From contig NW_019773847.1 of the NCBI RefSeq assembly GCF_001039355.2, forward strand, positions 1,327,679 through 1,387,678: a stretch of DNA of 60,000 nucleotides, in the 5' to 3' direction. How positions within the stretch are numbered: position 1 is the first letter of the stretch; each line of letters starts with the position of its first letter. Of the stretch, positions 10,273 through 22,200 are shown piece by piece. The stretch is from Lingula anatina (lineage: Eukaryota; Brachiopoda; Lingulata; Lingulida; Lingulidae). Below the pieces are notes generated by a model. The model ran no database searches, had not been told where the DNA came from, and was given only the letters and a program-made list of their open reading frames with translations. Position numbers and translations under genes: made by a program.

Positions 10273-13200
10273 TGGGCATGTATGTGAAGTTTTCATAATC
10301 CAGCCGATATCAATATACAGATACAAAATTAGGTACCTGCGTGATGAAGAAAGTATGTTTTCTCCACTCACCCGTGACGGAAAACTTTGAAAAATAGTGG
10401 TACAATTTTGTGCATTTGGCATTAATGGATGCATGTCAGAGTGAGCCTTTTCCCCTGGAAACTTTTTTCCGAAAAGAAAAGATACTTAATCTTTTGCATA
10501 CATTCATATTATTTTGTCAAAACTTGATTGTGACCTTATTTATCTTTTTTATTGAACGTGTATTCAATAAACAGCTAGCGTGCAAAGTTACTATTCATGT
10601 TAGATGGAAGTCATTGTGATCTGTGATGAATTATTTATTTCTCGAATTCGAGCTTAGTGGTGGCTCAACCCTCCGTTTCAAACAAGGTGCTACCAATGTT
10701 AATAACAGCAATGGTAGAATGCTCGCAACCGCTTGTAATCCGACCTCTTATCCCTCCCAAAGCCTGCTTTAAGCTCTAGTAAGATTCTTACTAAATTCCA
10801 TGCAGGGTACTGAAGCATTGGTCATAATTGTCATTTCAATGTCCGGTTATGTAATCCATATATGCCATTGAATGAAGGAAGTTTGAAGTAGCTATTTTTC
10901 TTGAGGGAGATATATTTGAGCTGAATAAAAATGCGGTCTTGCTTTTATGACATAATTTGAGAATCAACTGTGCGGAAACTGCAGAGCATTTATACCTGAC
11001 GATGGATGTACTGTACATGTAAAGGTCAAGATGATTAAAGTCTGAAAACCACTGTCGGAAAATCAAGTCGGTTCAGACATCAAGTAGGTCAAATTTCAAT
11101 CGTTAAACAGTATGGCGAACATCTATCTATTTTTATCTTTTAATCAATAAAAGATCAAATTATCAATGGGTTTAATTTTCGGGGGAGACAGGTTCGCTTG
11201 ACCATTTAAAGTAGGCCTCATTTTATTTCTGTCTTCGTAAACGACTGGTGCGCATTTTCCGTTTTGAATATGTTGCCCGTTAGTAATTTCACCAGCGTTG
11301 TTAACCTTTTCAATGTAATGGCGTACCGGCCATCCACTGGGAACTGATTCCAAAAATTCAGCAGACAGATGCAAACTTTTAAAATTGTGACTTGCTTATT
11401 GCGCAAAGGTTAATCCAGGCGTAATCCAAGGCTAGATTGTAGCAAAGTCTTTAATGAATAATAAGTTAACATCATGAAAGATAATAATGGAGCGTGACTT
11501 AACTAAAGAGAAACCTCCAGGGATATATATCGTAGATTTATAAAAGCTTAACGCCCTAGTGATATGTCAGAAAGACGCAAAAGTTGACTTGCTGACCCTG
11601 ACTACGCAGTGGTTGTTTATGCGAACTCGGAGTTCAATAGGATTTTCACGGTACAATAGGATTTGAGGGGTACGATACGGACAGGTAAGGAAGCAGAAGT
11701 AACATGCAACATTCTGTAAACAAGGTTACGCACCCTGTTGGTGTTAGTTTACAGTTGTGTACCTCGCGTTATGTAAACGGTTCACTGGTTCACTGAGCAA
11801 CGCCCAGAAAGAGTCACGAGTTCAAAAACATTTTGATATTGGGAAGAAAAATATCGAAACATGAATAAATGTGGTGCACAATTTTCTAAGATTTATACGG
11901 TGGATCTCACGGACCGAGCAAAATGTTGATAATGATAAAATATAGGGCTGATTAAGATTTTGAGAACCAAAGCTTAGGGTAGTGTTTACATAATTGTGAT
12001 GACTGCAAGTGAAAGGGCAGTTCCTTTATGATGTGGGATAACTATATTTTACCTAGATATTGTTTTATCAATTTTCACTTCCTTATGCATGTCATTTATT
12101 TCTTCTGTGCAATCACCTTTAAATGCTTGTGAACATTGACAAGATACAGTAGAGCCAGCTAAACCGTTCTACATGTAAAAAACAAGACAGTTAGCGTCTG
12201 ACCTATAAGCTCAGAATAGGTAACTATCGTTGTTAGTTGAAATACTTTATTCATATAATTGTTCCAATATGTAATGCAGTTTAACTTCTATGTCCCCAAA
12301 ATTTTTTAGGTGTTTAAATGTCAGGTGGCATATAAAAATCAGAAAAATGCAACAAAGACAATAAACGAAGCCGGAGATGAAAAATAGGTGTACAAATACA
12401 GTAGTTGGAAAAGCCTCAAGGACGTCATGACTGAAACCAAGAAGACAAGCCAAGAAGAAAGAAAAAGAATGAAAGAGATGGAAAAAGAAATTGCCAGGAA
12501 TTGCGGAGAAGTCTTTCACCTATGAAACTTGCACCGCGGCTCGAACTAAGGAAAACTGCGCAAAAAAGGTCCATCAAAGCAGCAAGGTCGTGTCAGTTTG
12601 CCTCAGGAGAAACATATTGTATCAGGGAAATAACGCTTGCATGGGCTATATACATGTGTAAAAACAATAAGTATTGGTATGTTTACGTCTAGTGCATATT
12701 TACTATTAATGTGGGTATATGGAAGTCCTACAGCGGAAATCGCGCCGTGCAATAATGAGAAAAATAACATTTTAGTATTAAATAAAATTCTCAAATACCA
12801 ATTTCTTTTCAATGAGCGAGTTAATCATACTAAGTTTGGAAAGGTCTATCGCGTGTTACGCCACGTTCATGACTCTCTCGGCCTCTAGCCGTGCTTTTCT
12901 TCAGTATAAGGGTTTCTATAGCCCAGGCCAACAACCGCTCGTTCTTTGATTTCAATCAGGCAGAAATTCTATTGCAATACTACTGCAGTACGTGGGTCCT
13001 GACATCATTGAAATGAATATGCAAACAAGCTATTACGTAATCTTAATAGGAGACTCGTAGAATAAAATCGTCAAAAACAGTCACCAGCTGCAAAACTACT
13101 TCTGAGGACGTATACTGTGAATTTCATGTTATTTGGATACATTTTTTATCAACTTTTGATAGGGCAGAACAGTGAAAAGTTTCGTGCCAAGGAAAAGGAG

Positions 13201-16001
13201 AATTTTCGGTAAGAATTGTATTGCTTGTCTTTATAGCTTGTTGTGGGTTTTATGCATATATATACGTGATAATGGTTCACAGCAGCGGTAGTCTTACTTC
13301 CATTCAAATTATATTATTATCTATTTTGTGTATCATATCAAATTATATAACTGTACATTTTGCGGATCTTAGATTCAAATAAAAGATGGGAGAAATAGAA
13401 CATGGACAGTTAAATTGCTTGTTTTTTTATGTTTGAGGAAATTGTTTTGCCTCGAAAATGTTATTTTAGGCTGTTAAAATGACTCGAAATCAAAATGATG
13501 TTATGTCCTACGTCCATTAATCAAATCAACCTTTGACTAATTACATTTAAAACTAAGATCCTTATCCAGTACTTTTTATTCGGATATCTCATAATTTTAT
13601 TACTTTCCTGATCAATTTGTATATGTACCTGCCACAGAAAAAATAGAAACACAGCGGCGGCTTAAAACTTTCATTATGAAAGACAAAAAAGTGCAATGAA
13701 TAGACATTTGCACATCACATCACCGATTACACCTAGGCTTACCAGTGTAGATAAATCGGAAAAGTGCAAATCCTAAGACACACAGAAAGACCGCTAAGAC
13801 TATAATGCTGTCGAATACGTAAAGAGGGGAAGTGTTTTCAAATAATATAAGAATCCCGCAAAATTTGAAGTGTACCTCGAAAATTAGAAAGATGGGAATG
13901 GTTAGAGATAGATTTTCCTATAAAATGGCAACTAATATGGTAGAGGACTGATATTAAACCAATAATGTGAAGAAATTACTTCAGAATACCCTGGAAGAAA
14001 GTACGATGATCCTTGTTAAATAAAAGACAGTTACAAGAATACGTGCATTTTTTCTACACTGGCTAAACAAAGTTTAATTTGCAAAAAAATCATTAAAATG
14101 TGACAAATAATGTATATGAAATATAGGTACATTTAAAACAACCACATTGTGTTGACTCTTAACATTGAATTTTTTGACTCAATTAATTTCTGATTATACA
14201 TGGTATTACCGTCTAAGTGGAGGCTGTTACAGTCAGAAAGAAGTCCACCAACCAAAGAAAAAAAAAAACTACAAGAAATTTTGACATGGTGTTTTAGGCC
14301 ATGGTCATTTTGGGTGGCTATTTAGCCAAAACGTTGCAGTGCCAAAGGACAAACTATGCAATGTAATCAGATAAAATTTCTTTTATTTATTTATATTTAT
14401 ACCGAATGGTTTTTCAGATATTATCAAGTACACATGCGACAGTGGGTGTGATGTTTTTTATAATCCTATGAAATGGAGAATTGTTTTTCTGTGCGGGCTG
14501 AAATAGGAACCGTCACCGCACGCATGTTGTTCATTTCTCGCAAAAGACAATGGTGCTTTGTTCTCTTTTGAGCGGTGATTCGTGAAAGATAACTAATTGA
14601 ACATCATGATTTTTAAAGAAGAAATGTGAAGAAATTAAAAAGATCGTGCATTAAAATTGTAGTATTTTAGTTTTCTTCCCCTGTTATCAATTTCGATTTT
14701 ATATTTTCTGATTCTAAAAATTAAAATGATTTAAAATGTCTAAAACGATCTTCATTCAGGCTGAATTATGACTTTCTCAACATACATGTATGTGGCTTGA
14801 GTATAGGCAATGCTGACAATGGGCTTCAGTAATCCCACTTTTCACTGGTATATAAACCTGTGCAAATTATCACGAGAAGTACATGGTACATATAGGCCGG
14901 ATCAATAGCACACTGTATAGACCACCGCATTATAATAATACACCGACAAGGCATTTACTCGTCTTTTAATCTGAAAGAGGTATTCAGATTTTTTATCAAT
15001 GTTGGTCCTGATGCACAGTTTCCTAATTTTTCAAAACTTACAAACATACTTCTTGGACAGTGGGTGCGGTATTTTGCATCATAGATTTGTAACATTATAT
15101 GCAATTAGGATTCAGTTTCTCATTACAAATATATTTCTGTGTTGCTTACTAATTTGAATGCATTTGTTTACTGCGGTGAGGTAATAGATGTTGACAACCA
15201 TTTTGCTGATTTAATCGCTTAGATGCGAATTCGCTGAAGTTGAATTGAAAAGCGAGTCACCGTAATATACTCGCTAATGAAATCATAACACAGCTTTTGA
15301 TAGCACCCTTCTTGCATCTGCAGTATAAAATTGATACGCATAATAACATAATAAAAGAAACATTATGTTGTGGCCGTTCTCCCGTTTGATAAATTCCCTG
15401 CCCGTCTCGGTTACATGTATGTATTAGCACGCCTATGTCTCGGGCATATTATCGATGGAATAGGCCTCATCAAAGTAATTGCTTAGATCAGTAGCTTTGA
15501 ATCACCGCGACGTTTCTTTTCTAATAAAAATGTGCTTAAAATCACCTGATGTTAATGAGCGGTGACTCTCAATAAACAGGGTCGGTAGACGTATTTTTTA
15601 ATTAGACTTTATGATGTTTAACAAACATAACTTTTCTAGTAGGTAACTAAGAGTGTGTCAAATCTACAGTGTGGGCAATTTTAGAGTAATTAACGACATT
15701 GACGTTTTTTCTGGGCCCAGTTGTGTATTTCTTTTTCTTAAAAACCAATATCAATGCATTTTTTTTTTTCATTTAAAAATAGGTATGAAAAATCTTATTT
15801 TCTCAACATTGGAAGCAGTGACGCTCGTGTTTACCAACTTTTCAATCATGTCTAACCTTATTACATTTTCATTTTAGAAAAACAAGACCATTCATTAATA
15901 TTTTTTTAAATTATATGTTCTTTTGGCTTTTAAAAATATTAAATTCCATTTTCATTATCAAATTACTATTCTTATTATCTTTTTATACATCATTTTTAGC
16001 A

Positions 16002-16013
16002 ATGCCTGTATGA
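16002..16013 (+). promoter_or_regulatory. Minimal upstream ORF overlapping the polycystin-like start
   Basis: ATG CCT GTA TGA encodes three residues and its stop overlaps the main ATG at 16010 (ATGATG). If the transcript starts upstream, this could tune initiation on the long frame. A role is inference. Confidence 0.35.
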
Positions 16014-16247
16014 TGCAGTACTCGTGGGCAGTATTACTCTTGGTAAGTATAGAACAACGAAGAGTAATCCATCTTTAGAAAAAAGAATAGTTTTTTGAGT
16101 CAATTATCACATAATCATATTTCGCCAGCAAAAAGTTTCTGAATTAATGAAATAGAACGATTTTTTTATAGCAAAGTGAATATGGACGGTATTTTCTTTT
16201 GTTTCAGTTTGGTATGCTTTTTACCCAAACAGCGTGCCATTCCAGAG
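16010..16247 (+). CDS. Signal peptide exons of the polycystin-like gene
   Basis: Exons 16010–16042 and 16208–16247 encode MMQYSWAVLLLFGMLFTQTA, a short N-region and hydrophobic core typical of a signal peptide, with likely cleavage near TACHS. The first exon ends in phase 0 and the second in phase 1, matching the following kringle exon. The second of two adjacent Met codons could equally be used. Confidence 0.8.
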
Positions 16248-19200
16248 GTACGTACGGCTTTCTTGTAGGCCTATCTAAACGAAATATTGAGGGCCTTGGT
16301 AAATGTAATTTTAATACTGGATGTTTTTTTTTTCGTTTTACTCGCCGCTTGGGTTGACTTTTGTTGTTGGTTGTGGTGCAGTGATGTTGTTTAAATCAAA
16401 GCAAAAATTTTAGCAGTTTTTAGCAGATAGGGATAACGGAATGAATAGCTAAAATCGTGACTTCTTTTAGTTAAAATGCAAAATGCTCATTAACGTACAT
16501 TTATTTGTTTGGTCGTTAGAAAAAACGGTGGGTTCTGGCAAATTCTTTATTCTTGCATAGTTTATAATATCTTGTCTAGGTACCTTCTGCAAAAACACAG
16601 TGTTGGGATGGGACTATGTAGGACATATGAATGTGACTCGCGGGGGTTTCCGGTGTCAGAATTGGACCTCTCAGACGCCAAACAGACATTCATTTGTTGT
16701 CAGTAACTTCCCAGACGCTACCCTTGAGGACGCTTGGAACTTCTGTCGTAATCCAGACAACGACACAGGAGGACCGTGGTGCTTTATCGATGACGACAGA
16801 GCAGACGACTCTTGGGAAAGTTGCGCGATCCCAATATGCGGAGATACTTACTGGCACGGTAGGTACTGCATATAAAAGCGCAAGCAAGTGTGTGCGTGTG
16901 TGTTTTGTCTTTTTTACAAAACCCTACTTTTTATCACCGTTAAAACGTCGTTTGCGTCGAATGACTTCTGAGTAACATGTACAAATGAGAAACGTTAGCG
17001 AGATTGTAGACCTATTTAAATGAGCGTTGACTGTCATTTCTTAAGATTTTCATTACTTTGCTGCTAAAAACCAATGTGACCAGTGTGTGATTTGCTTCAC
17101 TTATGTTGCTTTCCCGCCTCTGCCTATTGGGCTGTACATATGAAAACAAGTTTCTCAAAGCTTAAATTATACACATGCACTGTGTTTAGTCAAGAAACGC
17201 AGATCAGTTAAAAGATATTACATTATAACAGTTTTTTAGGTAAAATGTTTATTCATGCATTTACCTTTAATCATTTGCCTGGCCTTTAGTAAAAAAAACG
17301 ATAATGAATTTGATCATATTTGCGTTATGTTTAGTCAACTAATAGATATCTTGCGTACGTATTTCAGTTAAGGGTTATCACATTATTCCAAAAAATATAA
17401 GGACACCGTAGAGTTTTAAACAATTATCAGATTGAATGAGAGACAGCAGGTATTACAGCATTTTACCATTGTAATGGAAACTCCGTTTAAAATGCAGAGC
17501 ATCTATTCTCCGCAATTTAAAGTAAACATACGATCGTTTTTAAAAGTGAAAACTAAAGAAAAGGGAAATCATATACATGTATTTTACACCGTTCGATGTG
17601 CATCTTCATTTTAGGAAATGATTGTAAAACGTCGCACATGGGATTGGACTATCAAGGAACAAGATCTCTCAGTCGTGAGCTGTTTACGTGTCAGCGATGG
17701 GACAGTCAAACTCCTAACAGTCACTATCTTAGCGCTGACGACTTTCCAGACGCCTCGCTCTCTGCTGCAGAGAACTACTGCAGGAATCCTGATCATGACA
17801 CTGGGGGTCCTTGGTGTTATCTTAATTCCACTGATCATTATACATGGGACTACTGTGATATTCCATTTTGCAGAATTGAAGGTGTATCATTGTCGTCTTG
17901 TCTGTTGGAGTGTCGACATGTTGATAAACTGCGACCATTAATCTGAATAATTGTTTGGTAGTTAGATAGTCCTACATGTATAACTCTAAAAGGCTATGCT
18001 CTGTAATCTGCATGGATGTTGAATAGCTAGATATCCCTGTTACTGTAAGGCTGTGCTGTCCTGTCGCACTAGTAATATGTAAAAGCTGTCAGTCTGCCAC
18101 GACATGGCGTCTAGTCTGTGTTGGTATGTGTCATAGTATCCTTATATCTGTGTCATAGCATATCCTTTTATAATCTGCCATGGTGTTCTGTGTATGTTGA
18201 CTTATTAGTGGTGTCCTTTTGGTAACATTTTTGTGTCTTTACATCCTGTGTTTTTCTGTTAAAGTCTGTTATAACTTATACCATTCTGTCATTGCTCACA
18301 CATTCTTTGTCTTGAAGAAATGTGCTCAGCAGACTGTAATATTAATATGAAGATATAGAAAATCTGTTGGAGAATGACTTGTCTATACTTGCATATTGTG
18401 CCGTCTATGACAATCGTTATCCATGTTCATCTTTTGGTAGACCGGTTGTCTTGTCTCGTGAAGTGCTTCCTACTCTGTATGTTCTTAACAAACACAACAT
18501 CCGAGACCATTGTAATGATATTTATCCAGTCTCAAAACGCACATTATTTAGGTACACACCCAACAATTATACTGTATAGTGATAATCAGTGACATATTAA
18601 AAAGCATCTGAATTTAAAGTTATAGTAACTCTTCGTATGAGATCTATATTTCACAATAAAAACATTGTGAACAACTCATAGAAATATAATATATTCTGTT
18701 TTACCACAAAAACGGCAGTTATAGCTATTATTCTGATATCTGAGCTTGTCTTTAGACCACGTGACCTCCATTGATGGCTATACTCTGTTAAAATCTCTTA
18801 AGAGATTTTAACAAAAAAAAAAAAACTTTTTAGAAGAAAACCAGGGACTAACTTTGAATGTAAAATGGATTAATTAACCATTGGTAAGTATGGGAAAATT
18901 GTTGTTTACTCCAGGAAAATTCATTTTTTGGTCGAAACGAAGAGTTATTATCCCTTTAATGCAAGACTTTGTAATCATTCGTTTACTAAATCTCATCAAG
19001 TCCTTTTTATTTCAGCCAACAATAACACGACCCAGACTATGCACAAGTGGTGTAAAGCCAAAAATGAAACACATGAGTGGATGTGCATTGACTACCACAG
19101 TGATGCGACCACCTGGAACCTTGCTAAGAAAAATTGTACTGATGGAGGCGGAAATCTAGCCCATATTCCAAATAGATTTACACAGATGGGCATCCAGACA

Positions 19201-22200
19201 CTTTTGGCCTTTCATAACAGCACACGTGTTTGGACCGCTTTTAAGGCATATAACTCAAATGGTAGAGAGCATTTGATTAATAAGTTAGTAAATGGGATAA
19301 ATGTATACAGACTTATTTAGTTCAGGATAAGTAAGAGCTTACTTGCAAAGCATTGTAAAAATGAAAAATTTTTGTGAAGCATGAAATCTGCGTATATTTA
19401 TACATTATTATTTTGGTTACTTATAATTAAATACCAACCAATCCATTTTCAGGCCTCCGTTTTAAATGGGCCGGACGTAACTTTCCATTGGGAAATTACA
19501 CCAATTTCATACACGTAATAAATCGGACGGGATGCGGACTTTTGCGCGCCGATAGTAACTATACCTGGGACATTACAAATTGCAATGAAAATAATCCTTT
19601 TCTATGTGAAATGTCTGGTACGATATTTCTTTTTTTCATCACTCGCTTAAAGATAATAGAACTTTCGAAAAGGTGTTGTTGATTTAAAGTTTAGTAATTT
19701 TGTGATTAAGAAACGCCTTAATAGCAGTCTTATTCCTTAAACTATGAATTTTAGAATAGCGTTTTTGCAAGACATCAACTAGACACAGAGCGACACATTT
19801 TTGCGCTTTTTTATTTCGCTAAAGGCTATAAATTTGTCTTGATTTAGATGCACGTCCTATTGATGACGGAAGTCTGGGATTTGAAAACGGCCCCTTCGCC
19901 GGGAACGATTATGGAGATTCCGTGATCATGAATGGCTCCTTGGCGGGCAACGGAAGTTCTGGGTTTTATCCTGGGGACTATAACGGAGAATCTGGAATGA
20001 TGAACGGCACCTTTGCGGGGAATGACAGTTCTGGGTTTTATCCCGGTGGGGACTATAACGGAGAATCTGGAATCATGAATGGAACCTTTGCGGGGAATGA
20101 CAGTTCGGGGTTTTATCCCGGTGGGGACTATAACGGAGAATCTGGAATCATGAATGGAACCTTTGCAGGGAATGACAGTTCTGGGTTTTATCCCGGGGGG
20201 GACTATAACGGAGAATCTGGAATCATGAATGGAACCCTTGCGGGGAATGACAGTTCCGGGTTTTATCCCGGTGGAGACTATAATGGAGAATCTGGAATCA
20301 TGAATGGAACCTTTGCGAGGAACGACAGTTCTGGGTTTTATCCCGGTGCAGACTATAACGGAGAATCTGGAATCATGAATGGAACCTTTGTGGGGAACGA
20401 CAGTTCTGGGTTTTATCCCGGTGGAGACTTTAACGGGAGCTCTGGACATGTTGATTCGGGTAATGGTCCTACTGGAATAAATGGAGGCGATGTGATGTAT
20501 CTCTTGCCAACTCTCCTGGAAAATGGTAGAGCAGTATGCTATGATGATATTGGTAAATGTTATGGATTGCTTCCCTACAACTTAAGTTACGACCAGGCGT
20601 CTGGGTTATGCAGCGTCCATGGGGCCACAATGGCCGTATTGCAGGAATACCAACTTGTTAAGAACATAAGCACACTCATCGCCTACAACGGTGAAACTAT
20701 GGCTTGGGTAGAAAGTTCAGGTAATTTTGGCTTATAATCTACTAGTATGTTTGATTTCTATAGAGCACTAATTAAAAATACCTCTAAAATTAGCCATATG
20801 AGTTATAAAAAACAAGAAGTTATTAACATTAAGCTTTAAACCAAATCGAGGTTGTGTATAAATGATCTCCATGACCGGACATGGCACTGGGTCAAGCCAT
20901 TAGAAGACGAATGTAGTAGGTAGTTGTCTATAGTAGGTGGTTGTCTACAGCAGCGTTTCGCGTGTATGAGAAATGAAACGTTAATGAAGTAACAGTGGAA
21001 TTAAAGACACGCAACGCGCGAAAGATTTTATAGAGTAAGAAAACAATAATTTCAATTCGGCTGGAAATGTTGTTCATTTTACTTTAACCGCCAAGATATA
21101 TCATACCCAAAACTGGTGAGAAAATAACGATATATGTATCTTTATTATCTTTATCTTTATTTGCATCCGCGGGCCCCCCTTCAATAATCCTGGTTCAGCC
21201 GCTTTTATGGTAAGGCAATTGCAATCTTTGTAGTGCTGGGACAAGAAATAGCACGGTTCGGACTTTTTAGTCAGTGGCGGATTTAGAGTAGGTCACGGGT
21301 CGCATTGGCTTCTTAGATAACCCCATTCCACCTTTTCTCCTTCCAAAATAAAATGGTATACACTCATTTTTACTAGGTCCGTATAACATTTTTATTGTAT
21401 TAAAAGTAAACGAAGGGAAGACTTGTTTGTCCAAGTGGAACTCAATTAACATCAGACTAGCAACTTAAAATATAAAAATGATTATTACTAGATTTATGTG
21501 TTCTAACACAAAAAAACATAAAACGGACAAAATCTCATCTCACATTCTCACACTCTCCAATCGATCCATTTTATTTTTACCAAAGTAGAAAATCTGCAGC
21601 TTGTCAGGAAGCTAGTATAATGTCTAATGTCTAAAAAATATCTAGAATGTTTATTTCAAATACCTCAATAAATACCACCATATACTTTTTGGAAATTGAA
21701 AAAACTCTTCGTTACGTCTTTTGGCGTGGGTCATAATTTTAGTAGTTTGATAATTTGGTAAAATTTTAACTATTGATAACACTGGTAGATATATAGAGAC
21801 GTGGTCAGGCGGCGGGGGGGGGGGGTCCTGATCCCACCCTTAGATTTATGGTTGCCTCTTGAAATTAGAATTTTGACTAGCTGAATCGTAGCTCTAAACC
21901 GTACTAAATATCACCGTTCGCCCTCTAAAATACCAATTTGCAAAGTTGGGGGTGGGGAGGGAGGGAGGGTCGGCTTCGCATCCGCGGACCCCCCCCCCCC
22001 CCTTCAAATAATCCTGAATCCGCCCCTGAATAGTACATGTATCTGCAATTCAGTTACTGACATGATTAGCTGGACGATATGGTGACAGGGCTCATTTACA
22101 TGTTTTGCGCGAAACACGGCAAAACTGCATTCTTTCAGAAAGTTATTTTCAAAACTTTCTTTGCCAGGTAGGTATTGTGCTTGAATAAAATACGCCTGTG

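Larger units (their letters stand above)
8814..16001. other. Large intergenic region
   Basis: I see no gene with supportable splice structure or domains in this stretch of about 7 kb. A possible polyadenylation hexamer AATAAA for the ZO-like gene lies at 9151–9156. A small hAT-like MITE sits at 10181–10272. A minus-strand open frame at 12247–12519 is hydrophobic and another at 11144–11374 has ordinary composition, but neither is recognised. A splice-flanked block at about 13161–13210 could be a non-coding 5' exon of the downstream gene. Confidence 0.45.

Noticed and set aside
11144-11374. A 76-residue minus-strand frame with ordinary composition
   Set aside because: No recognisable domain, no supported splice sites and no partner exons. 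Could be a chance frame or an old transposon fragment.
12247-12519. A 90-residue hydrophobic minus-strand frame resembling a membrane protein
   Set aside because: It is the reverse of A/G-rich sequence, which yields Phe/Leu-rich translations. No homologous exons, signal or splice context.
13155-13215. A splice-flanked block (TTGATAG before, TTTTCG|GTAAGAA after) that might be an exon
   Set aside because: It could be a non-coding 5' exon of the polycystin-like gene, but there is no coding start and nothing to confirm it.
19844-20449. A 201-residue minus-strand open frame
   Set aside because: It is the antisense of the 75-bp coding repeat; a repeat unit divisible by three keeps all frames open. 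The plus strand carries the spliced, domain-containing frame.
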